Assembly (NCBI GenBank): GCA_024641085.1
Contig: JAHEDT010000008.1
Coordinates: forward strand, 37,648-81,474
DNA: 43,827 nucleotides
Direction of reading: 5' to 3'
DNA from: Geobacteraceae bacterium
GTDB lineage: Bacteria > Desulfobacterota > Desulfuromonadia > Desulfuromonadales > BM103
A program made the position numbers and the translations under genes. Positions 16,575-23,432 of this stretch are shown in pieces. Each line of letters starts with the position of its first letter. Position 1 is the stretch's first letter. Under the pieces are notes generated by a model. It saw nothing but the letters and a program-made list of their open reading frames with translations. It did no database searches and was not told the origin of the DNA.

Positions 16575-18524
16575 TTGGCTGAAGTGGTTTTTTCCAGCTG
16601 GGGCGGCAAGATCGTCGATAATCGTCAGGGCGGAGAGCCCGAAGCAGCAGTCTTCAAGCTGCCGGCGAGCTACCTTGAAGAAGGCAGCGTTGGCGCCTTC
16701 ATGGGCTGGGACGGAGTGATCGTCTTCGACAAGGAGATCGACATCGTCAGCATGGCCGCCGAATACATCAAACGTGTCCAGGAGAAGCACTGTTGTGCCA
16801 AATGCACCCCAGGCAAGCGCGGTACGCGGGTCATGATGGACACGCTCGCGCGCATTCTTGCCGGGCATGGCGATGAAAAAGACCTGGACATCCTCACCGG
16901 GCTGGCCGACCTGCTCGACAATTGCAAGTGCACGCTCTGCATGACCTCAGCCAAGCCGGTGCTCGACACGGTCAAGTATTTCCGAGATGACTACCAGGCC
17001 TACCTGCGCGGCGGACGTAAAAGCAAGCAGGCCAAGGCCTATCACGACAAGCTGACCGCCCCCTGCATGGACCGCTGCCCGGCGCACATCGATATCCCGG
17101 CCTACGTCGAGGAGATCAAGGATTACCGCCATGAAGAGTCCCTGGCGACCATCCGCAAGTACATGCCGATCGCCGCGGTCTGCGGCCGGGTCTGCCCGCA
17201 CCCCTGCGAGACGAACTGCCGGCGCGCCCTGGTCGACGAGCCGATCAGCATCATGGTTCTCAAGCGGGTCGCCTCCGATTATGAATGGATCCATCACCTG
17301 GAACCTCCCATGCAACCGAAAGCGCCGACCGGCAAGCGGGTCATCGTCGTCGGCGCTGGTCCGGCCGGATTGACCTGCGCCTATTACTTGGCCCTGGAAG
17401 GGCACCAGGTCAAGATCATCGACATGCTTTCCGAGCCGGGGGGCACGGTGGCCGTCGGGATTCCCGACTACCGTATGCCGCGTCAGCTGTTGCAGCGCGA
17501 GGCGGATATCATCGCCGCCCTCGGCGTCGAAATCGAGTACGGTGTCAAACTCGGCCGCGACGTCTCGCTGCGTGAGCTCAAAGAGCAGTATGACGCGGTC
17601 TTTCTCGGGACCGGGGCCTTCAAGTCGAAGCCGATGGGCGTGGTTGGCGAGGACCAAGGCTACGAGGGCTTCTCCCCTGGAGGGATCAATTACCTGCGTG
17701 CCGTGGCGCTCGGCGAACCGATCGAGACCCCGAAACGGGTCATCGTCGTCGGCGGCGGCAATACCGCCATCGACTGCGTGCGCGTCGCTCTGCGTGAAGG
17801 GGCCGAAGAGTCGATCCTGCTCTACCGGCGCACCCGTAAGGAGATGCCGGCGGAGTCCTACGAAGTCGACGACGCCGAGGACGAGAATGTCAAGTTCATC
17901 TTCCTGGCCCTCCCGACCAAACTGATTACCGAGAACAACAAGATTATCGGCGTCGAAGTGCAGAAGATGGAACTGGGCGAACCCGACGAATCCGGTCGGC
18001 GGCGCCCGGAGCCGGTTCCCGGCAGCGAATACATCATTCATTGCGACCTCGTCATTCCAGCCATCGGTCAGGATCCCGACCTCTCCTACCTCAAGGATGG
18101 CGACTACGGCATCAAGCAGACCCGCTGGAACAGCATCGTCACCCACGGTGGCACCATGATGACCGACGACGAGGGGATCTTCGCCGGCGGCGACTGCGAA
18201 TACGGCGCCATGACCGTGGTGCTGGCGGTCGGCCACGGCCGGCGAGCCGCGCGCGTCATGCATCGCTACCTCATGGAAGGCAAAGTGTACCTCGATAAAG
18301 AAGATGCCATGGAGGATATCATCAACAACCTCGGCGCCTTCGACAAGAACGAGAAGGTCGGTATCTGCGGTGGGCTGCATCGTGAACATCAGCCGAAGAT
18401 CGAAGGCGCTGATCGGGCCACGCATTACGAAGAGATCGAGCTGGCCATGCCGGAAAGCCAGGCGGTGCGCGAGGCGGAGCGATGCCTGCGCTGCTACCGG
18501 GTTGGCATGCTGGCCGTCAATTAA
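16575..18524 (+). CDS. sfrB: NADPH oxidoreductase flavoprotein subunit, SfrB-like
   Basis: A 649-aa cytoplasmic iron-sulfur flavoprotein. Residues ~1-140 resemble the C-terminal 4Fe-4S part of NuoF (C73-C74-x2-C77 in KHCCAKCTPGKRGTR; C117, C119 and C122). Then comes a GltD-type module: cysteines in CMDRCP and CGRVCPHPCETNC, an FAD site VIVVGAGPAG (~254-263) and an NADPH site VIVVGGGNTAID (~389-400). This layout matches SfrB of Geobacter sulfurreducens, purified as an NADPH-dependent Fe(III) reductase and later linked to NADPH balance. The TTG start at 16575 is supported by GGGAGGT five bases upstream. sfrA follows 45 bp later. Confidence 0.88.
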   Translation: MAEVVFSSWGGKIVDNRQGGEPEAAVFKLPASYLEEGSVGAFMGWDGVIVFDKEIDIVSMAAEYIKRVQEKHCCAKCTPGKRGTRVMMDTLARILAGHGDEKDLDILTGLADLLDNCKCTLCMTSAKPVLDTVKYFRDDYQAYLRGGRKSKQAKAYHDKLTAPCMDRCPAHIDIPAYVEEIKDYRHEESLATIRKYMPIAAVCGRVCPHPCETNCRRALVDEPISIMVLKRVASDYEWIHHLEPPMQPKAPTGKRVIVVGAGPAGLTCAYYLALEGHQVKIIDMLSEPGGTVAVGIPDYRMPRQLLQREADIIAALGVEIEYGVKLGRDVSLRELKEQYDAVFLGTGAFKSKPMGVVGEDQGYEGFSPGGINYLRAVALGEPIETPKRVIVVGGGNTAIDCVRVALREGAEESILLYRRTRKEMPAESYEVDDAEDENVKFIFLALPTKLITENNKIIGVEVQKMELGEPDESGRRRPEPVPGSEYIIHCDLVIPAIGQDPDLSYLKDGDYGIKQTRWNSIVTHGGTMMTDDEGIFAGGDCEYGAMTVVLAVGHGRRAARVMHRYLMEGKVYLDKEDAMEDIINNLGAFDKNEKVGICGGLHREHQPKIEGADRATHYEEIELAMPESQAVREAERCLRCYRVGMLAVN

Positions 18525-18569
18525 CGATTCCAATTGTTTACGGATAAACTAGATAAAAGGGCAGATTCG

Positions 18570-21122
18570 ATGATCAACCTCAAGATCGACGGCAAAGATG
18601 TCCAGATCGCATCAGGAGCAACTATTCTCGATGCCGCGGAAAAGGTGGGCATCCAGATTCCGACCCTCTGTTACCTGAAAAAAGTGTCCCCGACCGGCGC
18701 CTGCCGCATCTGCGCGGTGGAAGTCGAGGGGGCTGACAAGACGATGACCGCCTGCAACACCCGGGCAGTCGATGGCATGGTCGTGACCACCCAGTCGGAG
18801 AGACTGGCAAAAATCCGCCGACAAATTGTCGAACTGCTGCTGGTCAACCACCCTCTGGACTGTCCCGTGTGCGATGCCGGCGGTGAATGTGACCTTCAGG
18901 ACATCTGTTATTCCCAGGATGTGGTGCGCCAGCCCTTCGAGGCCGAGGACGTCAATGCTGCAACCATCGACCACTGGCCACTGATCCAGCAGGTGCCCAA
19001 CCGCTGCATCATGTGCGAGAAATGCGTCAAGACCTGTCATGAAACGATCGGAGCGAGTGCCCTGTTCGTCAACGAAAAAGGGGACAAGGCTTTTATCGAC
19101 AAGGACCTGGCCAAGTGCGACTTCTGCGGCAACTGCATTCAGGTTTGCCCAACCGGGACCATGATATCCAAACCCTTCAAGTTCAAGGCGCGCCCCTGGG
19201 AGTTGCGCAAGACGCCTTCGGTCTGTACCCTATGCGCGGCCCAGTGCCAGGTGGATATGCACAGCAAGCAGGGCAAGGTGCTGCGGGTTACTTCTGAAGA
19301 CGGCACCACGCTCAATGACGGGAACCTCTGTGTCGGCGGCTTTTTCGGTCACGACTACCTGAACAGCACGGAGCGGCTGACCGCCCCTCTGGTGGACCAG
19401 CAGCCCAGTTCCTGGGAGACCGCCCTTGACAAGGTGGTCGCCGAGTTCTCCCGCCTGCGCGACGAGCAGGGCGGTCAAGCCCTGGCCGGCCTGGCGTCGC
19501 CCCACCTGACCAACGAGGAAAACTACCTCTTCCAGAAACTCTTCCGGGTGGCGCTCGGCAGCAACAACATCGATTCCGAAGCCCGTTTCAGCAACCTGCG
19601 GGCCGCGCGGGTGCTCCAGGCACAGCTTCAGCTGGACGGTGCCAGCAACCGCCTGGACCGGGTCGGCCAAGCGGAAGCGGTGCTGGTCTTTGGCGCGGAC
19701 CTGCGCGCCGAGTCACCGGCCCTCAACTGGCAGGTCCAAAACGCTGCGCGCAAGCATGACAGCCGCCTGGTCATCGCCAATCAGCGCCGCAGCCGCCTGG
19801 TCGCCCAGGCGGAAAGTTTCCTGCAGTACCGCGCCGGCAGCGAGGCCTATCTGGCCGGAGCCCTGGCCAAGCTGCTGGTCGACAAGCGGCAGGCCGATCT
19901 CGATTTCCTTGATCGTTATGTTGCTAATCGCGATGAGCTGAATGCCTATCTGGACACTCTTGACCTTGACGCGGCTTGTGCGGCCACGGGCGTCAGCCGC
20001 GCACAGCTCGAGGAGGCGGCCGACCATCTCGGCCAGGCCGCATCCGTAGCCATCATCTTTGGTCGTGACGTCATGGGCTCGGCGAACGCCGAAGCCGCCG
20101 TGGCCGCCCTGGCGAACCTGGCCCTGGTCAGTGGCGCACTGCATGGCGACATTGGCGGGCTGTTTCCGATTGGCGGGAAAGGCAATATGCAGGGCCTCAT
20201 CGATGCCGGGGTGGCCGCTGATTTTCTCCCGGGCCTTCAGGACTATGCTACCGGCAGGGAAAAATTCTCCGCGGCATGGCATGTCACCCTCCCGGAGAGC
20301 GGCGCCGACAGTGCAGGGATTCTCAAGGGCATCGAAAAGGGCACGATCCGGGCACTGTTCCTCGCCGGGAGCAACCCGCTGGTCACTTTCCCGGAAAGCG
20401 GCCGCTGGCGGAAAGCTCTGGAAAAGCTCGAGGTCCTGGTGGTCCAGGACATACTCGCCAACGACCTGACCCGCATGGCCAAGATTGTCCTCCCCGCTGC
20501 GGCCAGTGCTGAAAAGCGCGGCACCATGACAGCCCTCGATCAGCGAGTCAACAAGTTGCGGATCGCCGTGGAACCGCCTGGTCATGCGCGCCCTGACCTG
20601 GCCATCCTCTGTGAGCTCTTTGCCCGCCTGAGCGGCAAGCCCGAGCCCAGCGAGCAAACCCTCCGCAGGGAGATGATGGAGCTTGGCGGCCATTACGCAG
20701 AGGTCTGCCAGAATCTCGAACAGCGCAGCTTCTGCTGGAAAAAACCCTATGCGCCCACCGACCGCAGCTTGCTGGCAGCGACGCCTGAACTGACGACTCC
20801 GGCAGCAGCCGATTTGCAATTGCTGGTCGGCAAATGTCCCTTCCAGTTCGGCACCACGACCACTTACTCGGCAGCCAACAATGAGTTGGCCCCGGCGGGC
20901 CTGATGATTGTCAATCCCGCGGATGCCGACCGACTCGGGGTTGCCGATGGTGGCCGCCTCCAGGTGACCGGTCCGGCCGGGACGGCAAGCGGCAAGGTGA
21001 TGGTCCACGCAATGGTTCCACCAGGGCTGATCGCGGCATCAGATAACTTCACCGATATGAATATTCAGCAGATCATGCCAAGCGGCAGCAACTGTGTCCC
21101 GGTCACCGCAGTCAAGGCGTAG
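18570..21122 (+). CDS. sfrA: NADPH oxidoreductase large subunit, SfrA-like (NuoG-like)
   Basis: An 850-aa protein with the NuoG/iron-hydrogenase N-terminal ferredoxin: C-x10-C-x2-C-x12-C in CYLKKVSPTGACRICAVE. It is followed by the H-x3-C-x2-C-x5-C motif (HPLDCPVCDAGGEC), a double 4Fe-4S region (CIMCEKCVKTC and CDFCGNCIQVC) and another cluster (CTLCAAQC), then a molybdopterin-oxidoreductase-like fold from ~240 to the end. No clear active-site Cys/Sec for a formate dehydrogenase was noticed, consistent with SfrA or NuoG, in which that fold is structural. It is expected to pair with SfrB to move electrons between NADPH and an unknown acceptor. The start at 18570 has AAAGG nine bases upstream. 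Confidence 0.87.
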   Translation: MINLKIDGKDVQIASGATILDAAEKVGIQIPTLCYLKKVSPTGACRICAVEVEGADKTMTACNTRAVDGMVVTTQSERLAKIRRQIVELLLVNHPLDCPVCDAGGECDLQDICYSQDVVRQPFEAEDVNAATIDHWPLIQQVPNRCIMCEKCVKTCHETIGASALFVNEKGDKAFIDKDLAKCDFCGNCIQVCPTGTMISKPFKFKARPWELRKTPSVCTLCAAQCQVDMHSKQGKVLRVTSEDGTTLNDGNLCVGGFFGHDYLNSTERLTAPLVDQQPSSWETALDKVVAEFSRLRDEQGGQALAGLASPHLTNEENYLFQKLFRVALGSNNIDSEARFSNLRAARVLQAQLQLDGASNRLDRVGQAEAVLVFGADLRAESPALNWQVQNAARKHDSRLVIANQRRSRLVAQAESFLQYRAGSEAYLAGALAKLLVDKRQADLDFLDRYVANRDELNAYLDTLDLDAACAATGVSRAQLEEAADHLGQAASVAIIFGRDVMGSANAEAAVAALANLALVSGALHGDIGGLFPIGGKGNMQGLIDAGVAADFLPGLQDYATGREKFSAAWHVTLPESGADSAGILKGIEKGTIRALFLAGSNPLVTFPESGRWRKALEKLEVLVVQDILANDLTRMAKIVLPAAASAEKRGTMTALDQRVNKLRIAVEPPGHARPDLAILCELFARLSGKPEPSEQTLRREMMELGGHYAEVCQNLEQRSFCWKKPYAPTDRSLLAATPELTTPAAADLQLLVGKCPFQFGTTTTYSAANNELAPAGLMIVNPADADRLGVADGGRLQVTGPAGTASGKVMVHAMVPPGLIAASDNFTDMNIQQIMPSGSNCVPVTAVKA

Positions 21123-21147
21123 CCGGTCACCTGGCACCCAATTGAAG

Positions 21148-21174
21148 CGCCCCGCATCGCGGGGCGTTTTTTTT
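21148..21174 (+). terminator. Terminator of the sfrBA operon
   Basis: CGCCCCGC, loop ATC, GCGGGGCG (21148-21166) followed by eight T residues. It lies 26 bp after the sfrA stop. Confidence 0.9.
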
Positions 21175-21454
21175 GTTTTATAACCCAAAAAGGTTGGTCG
21201 CTGAGGAAAGCCCTCAACCCCTGGGGAAATATCACGATCTGGGCCTTGTTCTTTGCGCCTTCGCGTCTTTGCGTTAATACAGGGTCTTAAGTGGTGCAGG
21301 GCCTTTGTTTGGGCGATAGGTCCGGTTATGGAGATCGCCCACATTTTAATTTTTTCGCGCCCCATTCGAGGCGCTAATAATCAAAAACAGGCGGCCAATG
21401 ACAGGCAATCTGAAATTTGCCCTTGGACTTCCTTTTCAGCTCTATTAATAGCTC
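21175..21454. repeat. Non-coding interval with a degenerate dispersed repeat
   Basis: The interval between sfrA and the micro-ORF has no gene I can support. It holds TATAACC at 21179-21185 and, on the minus strand, AACGCAAAGACGCGAAGGCG (within 21249-21278). These are similar to parts of the element at 27944-28114. A 10-bp palindrome CTATTAATAG lies at 21442-21451, just upstream of the micro-ORF promoter. Confidence 0.45.
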
Positions 21455-21483
21455 TTGAGCTCGCCTGACTTTTGTTATATATT
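21455..21483 (+). promoter_or_regulatory. Predicted promoter of the 29-codon gene
   Basis: TTGAGC (21455-21460), a 17-bp spacer and TATATT (21478-21483) give a good sigma70 match 28 bp before the ATG at 21511. The palindrome CTATTAATAG (21442-21451) abuts the -35 and could bind a regulator. Confidence 0.55.
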
Positions 21484-21510
21484 GATATTCAAATAATTAA
21501 GGGGGTGCCC

Positions 21511-21600
21511 ATGAAATCCATCCTGACTTTTGCCGGCATAATGGCCGCCTGGTATATTCTCAATCGCTGGATCCTGCCGCGCCTGGGGGTGCAAACCTGA
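21511..21600 (+). CDS. Predicted 29-aa single-pass membrane micro-protein
   Basis: A 29-codon ORF, MKSILTFAGIMAAWYILNRW then ILPRLGVQT, with a GGGGG ribosome site six bases upstream and its own promoter. Residues 4-18 are a hydrophobic helix rich in small and aromatic residues; the tail holds two Arg and a Pro. It is too short for ordinary gene finders. The function is unknown. Its context is convergent with the cysteine-rich zinc-ribbon gene. Support comes from promoter, spacing, ribosome site and composition; conservation needs checking. Confidence 0.6.
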   Translation: MKSILTFAGIMAAWYILNRWILPRLGVQT

Positions 21601-21687
21601 CTCTCCAGCACCTGCGATCTCCCCGTGCGGGAGAAGGAAGACGCTAACCAGCGGGAAGAGCTTTAAAGATCCCGCGTACAGGTCAAC

Positions 21688-21721
21688 AAAAAAGCGCCCC
21701 GGCCAATCGGCCGGGGCGCTT
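21688..21721 (-). terminator. Terminator of the zinc-ribbon gene
   Basis: A 13-bp perfect stem, AAGCGCCCCGGCC / GGCCGGGGCGCTT (21692-21721), with a 4-nt loop, followed on the minus strand by a run of T (21688-21693). It may also stop the rightward micro-ORF transcript. Confidence 0.88.
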
Positions 21722-21745
21722 CCAGTTTTGCAACCCGTCTGAGCT

Positions 21746-22075
21746 TCAGCGCAGGCTCGTCGCACAACGCGGACAGGTGAACATGCTGGTGGATGGCACT
21801 TTGTGTCCACAGGTCGGGCAGTTGAACCAGTAGCGGCAATACTTGCACTGCGGATCGGAAAGGCCCTGTTTTTTCTTGCACTTGGGACACATGCGGTACA
21901 TCTTGCGGTGCGTAATGTAATCTTCAAAGATCAGCCCGCATTTTGCACAGACCTTGGCATCGCGACGATGATTGGGAGCCTCGCAGCGCGGTGCCGGGCA
22001 GACGAAAACCGCGTGACAGGAGTCACACCAGTACTTGCCACGGGTCATTTCCTTACAGACCGAACACTTTTCCAT
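21746..22075 (-). CDS. Cysteine-rich protein with four predicted zinc ribbons
   Basis: A 109-aa protein with 16 cysteines in eight close pairs: C4/C7, C17/C20, C26/C31, C43/C46, C63/C66, C77/C80, C86/C89 and C101/C104. This is enough for four zinc sites. There is no other recognisable domain, and aromatic residues lie between the knuckles (KYWC, YRMC, RYWFNC). GAGG lies seven bases before the ATG. It could bind nucleic acid or proteins, or act as a zinc-binding scaffold; I do not recognise the family. It is flanked by rubrerythrin upstream on the same strand, with a terminator between them. Confidence 0.75.
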   Translation of the reverse strand: MEKCSVCKEMTRGKYWCDSCHAVFVCPAPRCEAPNHRRDAKVCAKCGLIFEDYITHRKMYRMCPKCKKKQGLSDPQCKYCRYWFNCPTCGHKVPSTSMFTCPRCATSLR

Positions 22076-22227
22076 CAGACGACCTCAATCGATTCCAGTA
22101 CAGCGAGAAAACGCGAGCACCTATTGTCCACGGGGACGGCTTCGTTTGCAATCAAGTTAATCACTTCCCGAAAAAATTTCCAACCCGCATGCAGTGCAGT
22201 GGGCCTCAAAGGCCAGCCGGATCGTGC

Positions 22228-22263
22228 GAAAAGAGAAAGAGCCGGGCCTTCAGGGCCCGGCTC
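22228..22263 (-). terminator. Terminator after rubrerythrin
   Basis: GAGCCGGGCC / GGCCCGGCTC (22239-22248 and 22254-22263) around a 5-nt loop. On the minus strand it is followed by TTTCTCTTTT. It lies 25 bp after the rubrerythrin stop. Confidence 0.82.
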
Positions 22264-22287
22264 TCGGCGATCGCTGCGGGATGAAGC

Positions 22288-22797
22288 TCAGCCGACCTTG
22301 AAGAACGCCACCGGCCCGGCTTGACAAACGGCGCAGGGGCCATGCGGTTCACCCTCGACGGTGTTGCCGCACACCTTGCAGACATAGTAGTCAACATCCT
22401 GGTTGCTGCCAAGGGTGTCGAGGGCCTTCTGGTAAAGTGCAGCGTGGACCTTTTCGACCGAATTGGCAAAGGAGAAGCTGCGCAAGGCCGCTTCAAAACC
22501 TCCGTTCTTGGCTTCTTCGATCATCTGCGGATACATGCTGGTAAATTCATAGGTTTCACCGCTGATCGCTTCCTGGAGATTTTCTAGTGTTCCGCTGATT
22601 CCCCCCGCCACCCGCAAGTGGGCATGGGCATGCACCGTCTCGGCGGCAGCGGCAGCACGGAACAGCTTGGCAACCTGTTTATGTCCTTCAGCGTCAGCCT
22701 TGTCGGCAAAAGCCAGATACTTGCGGTTGGCCTGTGACTCTCCGGCAAACGCGTCATACAGGTTGTTTTCGGTTTTACTCCCCTTCAGTTCACCCAT
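22288..22797 (-). CDS. rbr: Rubrerythrin
   Basis: A 169-aa non-heme diiron protein with a C-terminal rubredoxin-like iron site, which reduces hydrogen peroxide in anaerobes. Diiron ligands lie in the four-helix part (AFAGESQANRKY, AAAAETVHAHAHL, ETYEFTSMYPQM, NSVEKVHAALY). The rubredoxin part has CKVCG...CAVCQ (~140-160). A GGAGAGGAGAG ribosome site precedes the ATG. It is probably monocistronic, ending at its own terminator, and divergent to the 152-aa gene at 22914. It fits an anaerobe or microaerophile exposed to oxygen stress. Confidence 0.95.
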   Translation of the reverse strand: MGELKGSKTENNLYDAFAGESQANRKYLAFADKADAEGHKQVAKLFRAAAAAETVHAHAHLRVAGGISGTLENLQEAISGETYEFTSMYPQMIEEAKNGGFEAALRSFSFANSVEKVHAALYQKALDTLGSNQDVDYYVCKVCGNTVEGEPHGPCAVCQAGPVAFFKVG

Positions 22798-22913
22798 AGT
22801 TCTCTCCTCTCCATGAAAAAGTTTGACAAAAACAATTGCAGGTCAATATTATCGATTCACCAAGTCGTGTCAACCGTAAGCCACCCTTTCAGCAATTTAA
22901 TCAGGAGCTTTTG

Positions 22914-23372
22914 ATGTCCATATACCATGTCGAGAAAACCGAGCTGCCCGTCGTCATTTTTCAGGCTGACGGCTCGGTCATGAAGGGTGTCGTCTTCCTG
23001 AGTGCCAGCGCCTACAGCCACATGGGACGCCAGACTCTGCTCGACCTGCTCAAGGAGCCGGGGAACTTCTTTCCCTTCCGCAGCGAGACCGGCGCTTTCT
23101 GCGCGGCCAACAAGCAGACCATCACTCATATCCGTTTCGACCCGCCAGAGGCGCGCAAGGCCTATCAATCGCTGGGGGATCGCGAGGACGTGGAGATAAA
23201 ATTCGTCGGTGGCGAACAGCTTTCCGGAACGGTAACCATCGAGATGCCCGAGGGGCGCAAACGCCTGTTTGACTTTATCAACGCGACGAAATCTTTTTTC
23301 GAGCTGCACAACCAGGAGGCCCACTACCTGGTCAACGTCGTGCAGGTGCGTGATCTCAGCCCGTTGCGCTGA
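22914..23372 (+). CDS. Conserved-looking protein of unknown function
   Basis: A 152-aa soluble protein starting MSIYHVEKTELPVVIFQADG; the ATG at 22914 has AGGAG six bases upstream. It seems to contain two similar beta-rich parts: GSVMKGVVFLSASAY...LLDLLKEPGNFFPFRS, and EQLSGTVTIEMPEGRKRLFDFINATKSFFEL. That pattern could reflect an internal duplication. I do not recognise the family. There is no signal peptide or membrane segment. It is divergent to rubrerythrin and convergent with uvrA, with a terminator at 23397. Confidence 0.75.
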   Translation: MSIYHVEKTELPVVIFQADGSVMKGVVFLSASAYSHMGRQTLLDLLKEPGNFFPFRSETGAFCAANKQTITHIRFDPPEARKAYQSLGDREDVEIKFVGGEQLSGTVTIEMPEGRKRLFDFINATKSFFELHNQEAHYLVNVVQVRDLSPLR

Positions 23373-23396
23373 CCGCACCCGGGAGAGCTTCACCAG

Positions 23397-23422
23397 CCGG
23401 CAGGGGAGACCCTGCCGGTTTT
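23397..23422 (+). terminator. Terminator after the 152-aa gene
   Basis: CCGGCAGGG, loop GAGA, CCCTGCCGG (23397-23418) followed by TTTT. It also lies just beyond the uvrA stop, but no T run follows it on that strand. Confidence 0.75.
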
Positions 23423-23432
23423 CTGTTTCAGC

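Noticed and set aside
16947-18533. Long leftward open frame (528 codons) opposite sfrB
   Set aside because: Antisense shadow of sfrB; His/Asp/Val-rich composition typical of reversed coding sequence.
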